64,000 bases of DNA from Cercophora sp. LCS_1 (GCA_036250225.1 JAPZLL010000004.1:1488001-1552000), one strand, 5' to 3'. Positions 11,786 through 22,376 are shown, counted from the first letter of the stretch. The notes: a model not told the origin generated them from the sequence alone. Numbers and translations are program-made.

Positions 11786-14700
11786 ATGGAGGACGCGATT
11801 CCTGATGTTCCGGGTGCCTATCCCGGCACTCCTTCTGATGAAGCCGGCCCGACCCCATCGCCTGCTCCGCGCCATCACCAGACTTCGTCCCATCGCCATC
11901 AGCACGAGCACCACGAGCACGACAAGCTGCACAAGTCCAACCACCCCCATGGACATCGACACACGGATTCGGGAGTGGGCCTGGTCGACTCGCAGCCCAT
12001 CTACCCTTCTGCCGTTGACGAGGCCAAGCCCCGTGCGTTTTCGGAGAACACTGCCGCTCCGACTTTCCTGGCATACGAGCCCAAGCGCTCTGCATCGCCG
12101 CAGGAGTCGAATTACACCCATGCATCGCGCATCGATGGAACCGAGGAGCCCGCGCGAAAGCCTGTGCAAGAGCCCGTTCAAGCGCCCGCGACAGAAGAGA
12201 TCGATCATGCAGACGGCAAGACCGGCACCAAGACAAAGCCTGGCAATACTACACCGCCGTACTGGGGCGACCTCCCCAAGTCCATGAGGGGCGGTATTTA
12301 TAACACGGTTATGGGCCATGGAAGTCCCGGCGATAATCACGACCAGCACCACGGCCTGCCACAGAGGTCAGCACCAGATAGAGGGCACGTCACAGGGCCC
12401 ACCGATCTTCTCAGCGGCGGCGTGTACAATACCGTCGCCGGACATGGAAGCCAAGATGAGGAGAGCAGGCGTCATGGCGCGTCGCATCGAGCCACCGAAG
12501 ATCCCATCTCTCAGCCCGGACCCGACGCACCGCTGGCTGCTCCGCTTCCCGGAATCAATGAGGAGAAACCGCTGGATCATGTCGCAACCGAGACGGGTAG
12601 AATCGACATTGCGCGCGGATTCCTCCCCGGGACAGCCGTGGGGGACGATGTTGCGCTTGCTACAGCTACGGCTGTGACATCCCAGCCAGAGCGCGAATCA
12701 CACCGATCCTCAGCCGCCCGCGGTTCCCGCAACGAGTTGCCCACATCTGGCACTGACTTCACCGCAACTCATCGCGCATTTTCTCTGAGTTCGTCCCCTG
12801 ACAGCACTCATCGTCATTCCCAGGAGGTTCCGGTTCGCGATGAAATACGGCAGAACGCGGAATCGCACTCTAATAGAGATGCGATTGCTATGGCTGCTGG
12901 CGCCGGCGCTACCGGCGCTGCCTTGGCTGCATCGGAGCAGAAAGGCAAGCGTAACAAGCTTCAGAAGCAGAAGGAGCCCAGTCCCTCCGCTAGAAGTATA
13001 CAGCGCAGCAAGGACGAGACCATGGATAAGACGGATAAGATCGTCACCACATCATCGCCCCCGAGACACAGCCACGATAAGGAGACTTCGCGGCCAGAGC
13101 GCAAGAGCAGCGACGAGGGATCGCCCACTAGCGAGAAGAAGCACCACGGCATCCTTGGAATTTTCCACCGGCGCAAGGACAGCAAAGGCGAGAAGGACCA
13201 TAAGCAGAGTGATAGGGAGGTTGCGGAGTCCAAGTCTGAGGGGTCTTCGTATCGTTCGAGCCATAAGACGGAGGAGGCTGCCGTTGCCGCTGCGGCTGCT
13301 GGAGCCGGCGCTCACAGCTTGTTCCGCCACCACAAGGATGAGGAGAAACCCAAGGACCAGCGCTCTAGCTCCGAGCCCACGGCACGTCGGAGTGAGGACA
13401 CCAAGCGCCGCTCCAGGCGTATGAGTGGCAACCAGAATGCTGCCGCTGCCGTGGCAGAGTCTGCGGGCGCCTTCGGCATTCTCTACCAGAAGCCTCAGGA
13501 GAAGGACATCAATGAGCGGCAAGGCCGCAAGTCTGTCGACACCGAAGCTCCTCCGGCTCCTCCTGAGCGTTCGCCTAAGCGACGAAGCATTACTCCACCC
13601 AGCTCGATGGCGTTCGCAGCTGAGACTGCTCATACCGCACCCTCCACTGCCCAGGGCTCGAGAAGCTACGATGCGGTTCCGTCTCACGACAACAGCGCAA
13701 AGTACGCTGGTGCGGGAGTAGCTGCTGGGCTTGGGGCTAGTTTGTTCGCTAACAACGGACTTCAGTCTCAGAAGGAGGAGAGTAACCCCTCCGACTTGAC
13801 GCAGCCGCAAAGCGGCACGACGCTCTTCATCTATGAGAACCCACGAGATCCGCCCCCGACGCCGGCTAATGCCGCGGCTGCGAAGTCGCAGGTTTCCCCT
13901 GACCGGTCTCCCAAGGCTCTCTCCCCTCGCACCAGCGAAGTTGTGACCGACGAGCCTGGCAGTTACAACACACTCGCCTCCGGCACGGCATCTGGCATCC
14001 GTGGCTCTACAGCGAGCGGCTCGGACGAGACTGGCACGCGTGGTTCCGATGCACACAACCACCTTCCATCTGGTACTGCTTCCGGTGTCAAGGAAAGCAT
14101 GTCATCCGACGCGGGCGCGTACTCGGCCTCTAAGTGTGAGGAGCGCACCGACGACGGCGAGTCCGGCTTATACAATATGCTTGCATCTGGCACCCCGTCA
14201 GGCGTCAAGATCGGGTCGAAGCGGTCCAGCGTGACGGAGCCCGCGTCACGCACTCTATCTAACCACGGAGACGGCCAGTATAACACGCTTGCATCCGGCA
14301 CATCGTCAGGCATTGATGTTGAGTATCAACAGAGGGAACCCCAGGCGGCGAAACACGCGCTCGTTGCGGCCCCAATGCCATCTCATCACAAGGAGTCGCA
14401 GCCTGTTGGACTTACTGCCTTCCCACCGCCCGAGAAGGCACAGAAGATGAGTCCCGATGTCCTCCCCGACTCGTACAGGGCTCAGTCACATGCAACGCCC
14501 GCCACCGGTCCCGATGCCGATGCTCGCGCCCAGAGACCTCAGGAAGTCATCATGGGCCCCGAGGTCCTTCCCGATTCGTCTCGGACGCAATCACACCCCG
14601 TCCCTAGCACTGACTGCGCTCCGGTTCCTGCGAGATCGCATGCTTCGGCCGTGGACCCCGCGCTTGCCGCTGCTACGGGTGCCTGGGCTGGTAAGACGGC

Positions 14701-14869
14701 AACAGGCCCCGGCGGAGCGATGGACCAGAGCCGGGTGATGCACAAGTGTGAGTATTGTGGACATGATAATGATATCAGCTCACAATTTACCAAGGAAAAC
14801 ATGGGCAAGATGACCAAGAAGCAAGGGAGCATGGGGAACTGGTGGCGCGACGCCTGGAGTAGTGCGTGA
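11786..14869 (+). CDS. Large intrinsically disordered repeat protein (1027 aa)
   Basis: This is an uninterrupted frame with its start in a CGCCATGG context. The protein is rich in Ser, Pro, Gly, Glu, Lys and His with no folded enzyme domain. Two repeat classes are visible. The first is G-x-YNTV-x-GHGS near residues 169 and 212, and the related G-x-YN(T/M)LASGT-x-SG at about 725, 794 and 830, with a shorter PSGTASGV copy near 761. The second is a set of Ala/Gly-rich hydrophobic stretches (near residues 370, 500, 550 and 645), each followed by a short aromatic motif such as SLF or FGILY. A VLPDS-Y/S-R-x-QSH repeat occurs twice near 890-940. The C terminus has a CEYCGHDND motif (a single CxxC, like half a zinc ribbon), then basic residues and an NWWRDAW end. 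Such proteins are common in filamentous fungi and lack an assigned function; scaffold, septal or cell-wall-associated roles are conceivable but unsupported here. Confidence 0.82.
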   Translation: MEDAIPDVPGAYPGTPSDEAGPTPSPAPRHHQTSSHRHQHEHHEHDKLHKSNHPHGHRHTDSGVGLVDSQPIYPSAVDEAKPRAFSENTAAPTFLAYEPKRSASPQESNYTHASRIDGTEEPARKPVQEPVQAPATEEIDHADGKTGTKTKPGNTTPPYWGDLPKSMRGGIYNTVMGHGSPGDNHDQHHGLPQRSAPDRGHVTGPTDLLSGGVYNTVAGHGSQDEESRRHGASHRATEDPISQPGPDAPLAAPLPGINEEKPLDHVATETGRIDIARGFLPGTAVGDDVALATATAVTSQPERESHRSSAARGSRNELPTSGTDFTATHRAFSLSSSPDSTHRHSQEVPVRDEIRQNAESHSNRDAIAMAAGAGATGAALAASEQKGKRNKLQKQKEPSPSARSIQRSKDETMDKTDKIVTTSSPPRHSHDKETSRPERKSSDEGSPTSEKKHHGILGIFHRRKDSKGEKDHKQSDREVAESKSEGSSYRSSHKTEEAAVAAAAAGAGAHSLFRHHKDEEKPKDQRSSSEPTARRSEDTKRRSRRMSGNQNAAAAVAESAGAFGILYQKPQEKDINERQGRKSVDTEAPPAPPERSPKRRSITPPSSMAFAAETAHTAPSTAQGSRSYDAVPSHDNSAKYAGAGVAAGLGASLFANNGLQSQKEESNPSDLTQPQSGTTLFIYENPRDPPPTPANAAAAKSQVSPDRSPKALSPRTSEVVTDEPGSYNTLASGTASGIRGSTASGSDETGTRGSDAHNHLPSGTASGVKESMSSDAGAYSASKCEERTDDGESGLYNMLASGTPSGVKIGSKRSSVTEPASRTLSNHGDGQYNTLASGTSSGIDVEYQQREPQAAKHALVAAPMPSHHKESQPVGLTAFPPPEKAQKMSPDVLPDSYRAQSHATPATGPDADARAQRPQEVIMGPEVLPDSSRTQSHPVPSTDCAPVPARSHASAVDPALAAATGAWAGKTATGPGGAMDQSRVMHKCEYCGHDNDISSQFTKENMGKMTKKQGSMGNWWRDAWSSA

Positions 14870-15411
14870 GGAGATGAATGGCGGCGTGCGTAAGAGTATG
14901 AGACTGTACGGTGACACGACTGATGGTTGACTTGATGCCTAGCAACGATTGTAGCAGTATTTCCTCAGTATCGAATTGATGCCCGTGATGATTACCTTTT
15001 TTTTAAAGGTTTCCTTCCTTGGTTCTCTTGCCGTGTCCATCGTCTGACTGTCTGTTCCTCGTTTGTGCTCGGGTTTATTTGCTTCTGTGGGATCCCCTCT
15101 CCTGTGTTTACGTCTCGAAAGTCATTCGCCCCCCATGGGGCAGAAGTCGTGGTTGTGGACTCGTCTATCTAGATGCGGAGAAGTTACCATTCTGGTTGGT
15201 CATGTCAGCCAGGGTGGCGAACCCCAAATCCCAATGGTCTAGGGCCCGAGCCGCTAGATCGATGCGGTTTGCGGGGTTGCCGAGGCATGTTGTCTCCACG
15301 AGTTCGCCTCCTTTGTTCAACACCAACCACATCACCAACCTCATCAACCTCCACTCCAAACCTTGAGGCTTAATTCACATTCACGTAACCACAATAACAA
15401 CAACAACCAAC
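14870..15411. other. Intergenic between repeat protein and hydroxylase genes
   Basis: It contains the 3' untranslated region of the repeat-protein gene, with T-rich tracts near 14998-15008, and the promoter and leader of the hydroxylase. The sequence just before the ATG at 15412 is rich in CAA and AAC triplets (15380-15411), as in many fungal 5' leaders. Confidence 0.4.
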
Positions 15412-16167
15412 ATGGCCTCAACCCTCCAAACAGCATGGGCAACCCTCATCCACACCCATCCACCTCACCGGATAGAATTCTTCGGCAACATCATGATCCA
15501 AATCATCTTCTTCTGGGTCCCCGCCCTCTCTTTTACTCTTCTCGACTTCATCGCTCCCTCGTTCTCAGCCCGTCACAAACTCCAACCCCCACCTAAACAA
15601 CCCACCCTCCCCGAAATCATCCACTGCGCCCTCGTTGTCCTCCGCAATCAACTCCAAAACGTGTTGACCTCCCTATCATTACTCACCCTCGCCCGCGCCA
15701 CAAACCAACCCTCCCGTTTCCGGCTCGATCCCCCCCTCCCCTCAGCACAAGAATTCCTCACCCATCTCCTCATCTGCATTCTATCCCGCGAAGTCTTGTT
15801 TTATCTCGCACACCGCGCACTGCACACACCCCGACTGTACAAAAAGATTCACAAGATCCATCACGAGTTCACAGCCCCTGTTGCGCTGGCGGCGCAGTAT
15901 GCCCACCCGCTGGAGCACTTGGTTGCGAACACGCTACCCGTTGCGATCCCACCGTTGGTGTTGGGATGCCATTTGGTCACGATGTGGGGGTTTTTGGGTG
16001 TGACATTGGTCGAGACGGCTACGGTGCATTCGGGTTATGATTTTGCGGGCGGGCTGGGGAGGCATCATGATCTGCATCATGAGAGGTTTGTGGGGAACTA
16101 CGGGGTTGTTGGGTTGTTGGATTGGGTGCTGGGGACGGAGGTTAAAGAGAAAGGGAAGGCGGAGTGA
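15412..16167 (+). CDS. Fatty acid hydroxylase / sterol desaturase superfamily membrane protein
   Basis: This is a single exon of 251 aa. Its histidine boxes are those of the non-haem di-iron membrane hydroxylases: HRALH at 134-138, HKIHH at 147-151 and HHDLHHERF from 218, plus H206 in VHSGYD. Hydrophobic segments at about 24-45, 78-94, 115-132 and 172-200 place it in the ER membrane. The family (ERG3, ERG25, SUR2, plant CER1/wax2 relatives) uses O2 to hydroxylate or desaturate lipids. At 251 residues it is shorter than ERG3-type C5 desaturases (about 350), so it is more likely an orphan hydroxylase than a core ergosterol enzyme. The substrate cannot be assigned. The start is preceded by CCAAC, a good fungal context. 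Confidence 0.87.
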   Translation: MASTLQTAWATLIHTHPPHRIEFFGNIMIQIIFFWVPALSFTLLDFIAPSFSARHKLQPPPKQPTLPEIIHCALVVLRNQLQNVLTSLSLLTLARATNQPSRFRLDPPLPSAQEFLTHLLICILSREVLFYLAHRALHTPRLYKKIHKIHHEFTAPVALAAQYAHPLEHLVANTLPVAIPPLVLGCHLVTMWGFLGVTLVETATVHSGYDFAGGLGRHHDLHHERFVGNYGVVGLLDWVLGTEVKEKGKAE

Positions 16168-16769
16168 TGGACAGCGAAGGCGGTAGGTAGTGGGTGTGAT
16201 GGTGATGAACCTCTTGGATATAATTTGTCCCAAATTTGCCAATCACATGGCCTTTGTTTGAAGCAACCAGTGTAACGAATTTTACGGAGCGTTTCTGCCT
16301 GACTTTTCCGAATTTGCCCAGAGCCTGAGAGGCAGTGTGTGGCACATCCCATGCTTCCAAAAATCCCCTCACCCAGTATTGCTACAACTTACAAAATTTG
16401 ATCACCACACGAACATTCACGTGCCCCCGACTTTCTCTATACTTGGAGGATGTTGATACGTACAATTGCTCAACAGATGAAAACCGGACTCCGTGGCTTC
16501 AAGCTGGTAACATAGGGATGCCTTTATCAGTAATTATCATGGACAGAAGCTGAGACACATACTCAGAACATGCCGGTGCATGAAGAATCAAAGGGATACA
16601 CCCATATTTTCTTGAGGGCCGCGGACAGCCCTGGGTGCGGCGCTAAGCTACAGAAACACCACGGCCAGGTATAGCACCTGCTCGAGTTTGTTGTTCGACC
16701 TTCAGGACATGTAGGACGCGCAAGCTCAAGCCACGGTCCAATATCATCCTGACGCAGGCCATCCACGAG
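16168..16769. other. Intergenic, slightly AT-rich
   Basis: This holds the 3' untranslated region of the hydroxylase gene and about 500 bp without a recognisable gene. It ends where homology to the repeat copy at 27.6-27.9 kb begins. Confidence 0.4.
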
Positions 16770-17057
16770 GCTAGGCGCTCGCCCAGCATCCACACTCGAT
16801 GTTTGCCCCGCAGTCTCTTCATACACCCATCAACACGTTGTTTGTGCGACGACAGGATACCTCAATGGCCAGTCCGTCCTAAGCCGCAGGCCCCGGTGGG
16901 TCTATGGGCGAGGCTTGCAACCGCATTTCTCAACCAGGACCCAATGGATTAGCTCAATGGTAGTGAAGCTCACTACTGTATGCGTGTTGGATCTACCACA
17001 CCCGCAAGGGTGCGAGTTCAATCCAGTGGGCGTGGGGGGTCCTGGGATTTTTTTTTT
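16770..17057 (+). repeat. Dispersed repeat copy 1 with pol III tRNA-like core
   Basis: A second, inverted copy lies at 27611-27895. The core, 16932-17048, differs from the other copy at only about four positions. It has an A-box-like TTAGCTCAATGG at 16949-16960, a B-box-like GAGTTCAATCC at 17014-17024 and a T10 run at 17048-17057 that fits a pol III terminator. Its ends pair: CCAGGACCC at 16934-16942 with GGGTCCTGG at 17037-17045. Inside are a 7-bp hairpin (16960-16966 with 16970-16976) and CACCC-GCAA-GGGTG (16999-17012), a stem capped by a GNRA tetraloop. The 5' half (16770-16931) aligns with the other copy only patchily. It does not fold into a normal tRNA cloverleaf, so it is a tRNA-related SINE or a structured pol III RNA gene rather than a working tRNA. 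Confidence 0.72.
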
Positions 17058-17351
17058 CTTTTTCATTCTTTCCTGGGGGGTCAGAAATACAAAGGATTCT
17101 ATTTTGACTGCAGGTCACCAACAGAGCACACCATAGTGCACAACCTTTGTTTGCTTCATATATTTTTGACTAAGTACCTTGACATAGTCAACAACGGTGA
17201 CGTTCGCCCTCGGCGGTGATCAGCCGTGACTTTCGAACTTCAAACAACACATGGCCTACCTGGGACTTCAGCTCGCCGAGATGCACCTCTCTTGTGATTG
17301 TTCAACGCCACAACGGCATCAACGTCTCTACCTCGTGATGCCTGCCTCTCC

Positions 17352-18653
17352 TCAGCCCGGAACCTTGAGGATATCATCCACAAACACAACCTGCCCCGTC
17401 GCGATCGACCGATTTGCCGCAATACCCGTCAAAATCGACGCCGCCCCATCAATATGGCTCGCCGCTCGCATATACTCATCCGACACCGGCTCCCCAAACA
17501 AATCATTGAGCAACACGCCATCCCCTCCACCATGGGCCCCCTTGGCATCCGGAATCTCAACCTCCCTCGGCTTCTCAAACAACGGCCTCAGCAAAATACT
17601 GCTCCGATCCAACGACCCCTCCAACGACTGATCTCCTCCCGAATTCACATAGCTATTCTCCACCACCTCAACCTCGATCCTACCGCCCGTCCCATTAAAA
17701 TTCACCCGGAACCCCTCCCACGGCGCATACGCCGTCAGCGAATACGTCATGACCGCTCCATTCCTATACCTGACCAACAGATTCATCGTATCCTCGATAC
17801 TGATTCCATCGCTGAAAACGCTCTGGTCGCGATAATACGCATCCTCGTGCTCGGCATCGAGATACAGTGCTTTCAGCGTGGGCACCGTTTCCAAGTCCAA
17901 CGCAAAAGGGTCGCTTTTGGCGACTTCACTCCCCCTAGTCCGGTGGTAAAACTGCGTTGTCCCACGACGCTCTGCGTTTTCCTTGCCGTAGAATTTTAGA
18001 TCGCCCTGCGCGTAGACGCTCAGCGGCCGGGTCTGCAGCCAGAAATTGACCAGGTCGAAATGGTGCGTTGATTTGTGGACGAGCAAACCGCCGCTGTTTT
18101 TCTTGTCGCGGTGCCAGCGGCGGAAGTAGTCGGCGCCGTGGCTTGTGTTGAGCATCCACTCAAAATGCACAGAGGTGACGGTGCCGATGGCTCTCGAACG
18201 GAGGAGCTCATAGATTTTGGTGTTGTGCGGTGCGTAGCGGTAGTTGAAGGTTACGCGGACGGAGCCGCCTGTGCGGTCGACGGCGCCGAAGATGTCCAGA
18301 CAGCGCGGGGCGTCGATGGTCATGGGCTTTTCGGTGATGACTTTGCAGCCGAGTTCGAGGGCGCGGATGATGTAGATGTGGTGGGTGCGGTCGATGGTTG
18401 TGACGATGACTTCGTCGGGTTTGGTTGTGGTGATCATGGCGTCGAAGTCAGAAGCGAGAAAGGTGGGGACTGCTGCGTGGCCGAGGGATACGAGGTTGGT
18501 GTTGGCGTAGTTGAGCCGGGTTTGGTTGGTGTCGCAGAGGCCGACGATGCAGGAGGTGGAGGAGTAGGTCGTTGCGATGGCGCTGTAGAAAAAGTAGGAG
18601 CGGCCGCCTGTGCCGACGATCGCGTAGCGCTTTTTGGGGGGTTGTTCGGCCAT
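17352..18653 (-). CDS. Gfo/Idh/MocA family NAD(P)-dependent oxidoreductase
   Basis: This is an intronless 433-aa protein. The N-terminal Rossmann fold begins at residue 10 with YAIVGTGGRS, the dinucleotide-binding glycine loop. The conserved EKP motif with the catalytic-type lysine is at 108-110 (ITEKPMT). A long alpha/beta C-terminal domain follows, including GG-LLVHKSTHHFDLVNFW, which holds the family's active-site His/Asp region. Members oxidise or reduce sugars, inositols, sugar acids or related alcohols; the substrate cannot be read from sequence. The chosen ATG at 18653 sits directly before the Rossmann strand, as in relatives. The frame remains open upstream to an ATG at 18917, adding 88 unrelated-looking residues. 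The gene is divergent from a Dal5-like permease about 800 bp away. Confidence 0.9.
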   Translation of the reverse strand: MAEQPPKKRYAIVGTGGRSYFFYSAIATTYSSTSCIVGLCDTNQTRLNYANTNLVSLGHAAVPTFLASDFDAMITTTKPDEVIVTTIDRTHHIYIIRALELGCKVITEKPMTIDAPRCLDIFGAVDRTGGSVRVTFNYRYAPHNTKIYELLRSRAIGTVTSVHFEWMLNTSHGADYFRRWHRDKKNSGGLLVHKSTHHFDLVNFWLQTRPLSVYAQGDLKFYGKENAERRGTTQFYHRTRGSEVAKSDPFALDLETVPTLKALYLDAEHEDAYYRDQSVFSDGISIEDTMNLLVRYRNGAVMTYSLTAYAPWEGFRVNFNGTGGRIEVEVVENSYVNSGGDQSLEGSLDRSSILLRPLFEKPREVEIPDAKGAHGGGDGVLLNDLFGEPVSDEYMRAASHIDGAASILTGIAANRSIATGQVVFVDDILKVPG

Positions 18654-19452
18654 GTTGTCGTTGGTGAGTACAAGGACTCCCTTGACAGAAGGACAGTGAA
18701 TGTGAGGTTTTGTTGTTGCGAGAATGACGATATCTCGCGCAGACGTCTTGAGCACCACAGGACCTCGGCTCGCAATGCTCCAGCTCGGGAGTAGATATTC
18801 CACCGCCCGAGGTTTAGGCTGAACACCGACCTTGGGCTCCTGATGGGCGTTCACAGTGAGGAAGGAAGCGTCGACATCCTTTTCCCCGCAGCGCGGGGAA
18901 ACCTTCCAGGGTGTCACAGGTGGAACTGCCCACCAACACCAACCAATTCAACCTATCAGGCCGAGGTACCCTGTTCGAAGGAACATGAAGAAGCTTCCTT
19001 GCCGAGTGGGCCAGGCCTCTCCCGCCTATGATACAACTCACAGCCTGGTACGCACCTGCAGTCTCCCATCAGCCTGAATTTATCCCCCAATCGCCTGTTT
19101 CCAAAACACCAGAACCTGTTAATCGACATTACCCATTGTCTGCCACGAGGCCAGCAATAATCCGACCCGGGAAACATAGTATCAGTGTTTCTCGCGGCTA
19201 TCATGGCCCACTGCCGCCCTCTTGGCGTGTATTTTCCCCGAGAGAGGGTGCAGTATTGCTCCTCTTCATGGGAAAGTCTCTGTGTCATGCTGGGGAATGT
19301 CGCGTCTGACCCTCACCTGTTCCCATAACTCTGGGTATCCTGCATATTCCTGATCCCGAGTCCCGGGGCGTCTCGCTGTTCTCCACGAGCCCGATTTTCT
19401 GGAATCACCCTTTGTGTCACCTAATATCGGTCAGCCCTGACAAAAAAACAAC
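18654..19452. promoter_or_regulatory. Divergent promoter region between oxidoreductase and permease
   Basis: These 799 bp separate two genes transcribed away from each other, so they can hold shared control elements. One GATA-factor-type site (CTATCA, TGATAG on the other strand) lies at 19198-19203. No other convincing motif was found. The part next to the oxidoreductase also contains an in-frame upstream extension of that gene. Confidence 0.4.
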
Positions 19453-21297
19453 ATGGCGACCACCGACAAAGGGCCCGCCGCCGGGCACATCGAAGGTACC
19501 GATGAAATCACTCCAGTGCCCGACCGCAACGCTGGAAACCCCCTTCGCGACAAAGCCACTGAGTTCCTCGTCACCCACGGCGGCGAACAAGTCTCCTTCA
19601 CCTACGAAGAAGAACAGGCCGTCGTTCGCCGTATCGATTTCCGCGTCCTGGTCCTCATTCTTGGCGCCTACTTCTTCCAACAACTCGACAAGAGTTCCCT
19701 CAGGTATCCTCCCCTCACCACCTCAATCTTCCCTATCTCTCTATTGACAGTAGGATCAGCTATGTCTCCATCTTCGGCATAACCCAAGACGCCAAACTAG
19801 TCGGCACGCAATACTCTTGGCTCGGTTCCATTTTGTATCTAGCCCAACTCGTCATGCAGCCCCTAGCCGCCTTCATCCTCGTCAAGCTCCCCACAGGTAA
19901 AGTCATCGCGACCGCCATCTTCCTCTGGGGTTCCTCGCTGTGCATCATGGCATCCTGCACCAATTTTCCCTCCCTCCTCGGTTTACGTTTCGCCCTGGGC
20001 TCGTTCGAGGCTATGATTGCCCCGTCGTGCGTAGCTGTCACGCAGATGTGGTGGCGACGCAGCGAGCAGACTCTTCGAACGAGTTACTGGAACGCGATGA
20101 ATGGGATTACCGCCATCGTGGGGAGTTTGTTTACGTATGGGCTGGGACATATTGAATCCGATAAAATGTTCAAGTATCAGATTATTTTTCTGTTTTGTGG
20201 GTTGTTGACGGTCTTGTATTCGGTCGTGGTATTGGTGTATATGCCGGATTCGCCGATGGAGGCCAAGTACTTGACCGAGAGGGAGAAGTTGATTGCGGTT
20301 GAGAGGTTGAGGGCCAATCAGATGGGTGTTGCGTCGCGGGAGTGGAGATGGGACCATGTGTGGGAGACGTTGTGGGATTTGAAGACGTGGTGCTGGTTTG
20401 TGGCTATTGTTGCTATTTCGTGAGTTCCGTCACTTGTGTGTGGGAGACAGAAAGACTAACGACGATAAACAGGATCTCAAGTGGTGGGATTGGGACCTTT
20501 GGAAGCTTGATTGTCAAGGACTTTGGGTATACCAACTTCCAGGCCATCTTGTTCAACATCCCGTTTGGGGTCATCCAGTTTTTGGTCATTATCGGGTCCG
20601 GATGGGTGGCTACGCACTTTCAGAGAAAGGGACTCACCATTGCTGGTGTCGCTGTGTTGCCAGCTGTGGGGACCATTCTGATGCTTACGGTCCCGAGGCA
20701 ACACAAGGGCGTGTTGCTGTTTGGGTATTACTTGGTGAGTACCTACTTTGCCTCAAATTGTCCTTTCTATATGACTGATCCATGTGTAGGTCTCCTGCCT
20801 CGCGGCCATCACACCCCTGATCTACGCATGGCAAGCCCAGAACACGGCGGGTGATACCAAAAAGAAGTGTACTTCTGCCGTGGTCTTTGTGGGCATGTGC
20901 ACGGGCAATGTCATCGGCCCGTTACTGTTTTCAATCGACCAGGCGCCGTTGTATCGACCCGGACTGATTGCTGCTTTGATCATGTTCTTGACGGTCGGAG
21001 CGGTATCTGCGTAGGTTCATCTGCTCTCTCTAGGAAGGCTGTTGCTGACCAAGTTACAGGCTCATCCCGTTTTACCTTATCTTCCTCAATCGCAGGCACG
21101 CCAAGCGCCGCGAGGAACTGGGCAAGACGGCTGTCTTGGTTGATGAGTCCATGATCAAAAAGGGCCAGATGGAGAATAGCAAGGCCGTCGAGCTTGAGGG
21201 CGGTGATGCTGTTCGAGCAAGGAGGACGTTGGAAGAGGACAATGCGATGCAGGATATGACGGATTTAAAGAACGAGGATTTCATTTATGTGTATTAG
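19453..21297 (+). CDS. Dal5-like MFS permease (allantoate/anion:cation symporter family)
   Basis: Five exons: 19453-19703, 19751-20419, 20473-20734, 20790-21010 and 21060-21297. The total is 1641 nt, giving 546 aa; introns are 47-55 bp and all junctions keep frame. About 12 membrane spans are visible, starting with LVLILGAYFFQQLDKSSL. The ACS/Dal5 hallmarks follow: SYVSIFGITQDAKL, GTQYSWLGSILYLAQL, LWG in span 3, RFALGSFEAMIAPSCVAVTQMWWRR, and a loop with MPDSPMEAKYLTEREK. The N and C termini are hydrophilic, with charged tails. Family members carry allantoate, ureidosuccinate, nicotinate, pantothenate, biotin precursors or other organic anions by proton symport; the substrate here is not determined. 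The gene is divergent from the oxidoreductase gene, which could act on the imported compound. Confidence 0.92.
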
Positions 21298-22376
21298 GGG
21301 CTGTAAGTAGTTAGGGGCTTTGAGTGCGGTATTGCAGTCGGTGGATATCTCGTCTTCCATCATTGAACTTCTTCGATTGAGCTGGCCAGTTGCGCATTCA
21401 GCAAAAGAGCGCAAAGAAAATACCATGGCCGGGTGGAGAGATCCCCAATATTGTGGTGGAAACCTCATCGAAAGCCAAGTAGTAAGCCTGGCTTTGTCTT
21501 GGACACCGATTTGGCTGGGCATGCAGAGCAAGTGCTCTTCAGGCAGAGATCAGGAGAAATGGAAAATCGAGAGCGACTCGGAATTCCCGGCTGCAACCCT
21601 CATCTCTTTTGCACTGGAAAAACCTGCAGAGATGCTGATGATATTCGCGGAATTCGACGTCGGCATGACGCCATCTGGCGGCCCGGACTGTCGGGCTCCC
21701 GGTGAGCATAACTACCGCCCGGTTCTCGGCGGCAGCTCTGATCGCAGCAGGGTCAAGCCGTCCGCAGCGGCGGGCACCGCCCACCCGAGGCGCCAACGCT
21801 GCTGAAACTTCAGTCGCGTGGCCAAGCAGCCAGGCGGGCGCCAAGATTGTTACTCCCGGGTGCCGCTTATCGGCCCGCCAAGAGGTGCTTGACCGTTTTG
21901 GCTCGATTGCAGTGTTTCAATGACGAGTGGGCGTTGGCAAGGTTGGTTATCTGGCGCCACAGCTTATCTCTCCCCACAAACGCGCTTGGCGGCCTTCCCC
22001 AGTTTTTGTCATTTTTGATGTCGACGTTCAACAACGGCCACTCGCCACGCCCAATTCCCCAATTGTCAGGCCATTCTTTGGTCCCAGCCTGCGCGTCTGT
22101 AGTCATTCGTATTGCTCAGGTGATCCACAAGCTTATTTTACCCTTTGCGGGGCGTAAAGAAGTTATCTCGAATTCGGGAACAGGCGGGGGCCATTGACGA
22201 GCACCTACCGAGGGCAGACAGCTTCCTTCTCGTCGCCCGCGTCCCTCCCCTACCTGCCTGCTAGTCGACGACTGGCGCGCTATCGAATAACGGCTCGCGT
22301 ATCGATGCCATCTTGGTCGCTGCCGCAGACACCTTAGATACCGGGACACAAGCTGGTTGGCCTGGTCCATGACCCC

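Noticed and set aside
16932..17048. Reading the repeat core as an ordinary tRNA with a long variable arm
   Set aside because: A and B boxes fit, but the D stem cannot form in its normal place, the T stem does not pair and the outer stem is offset from the A box.
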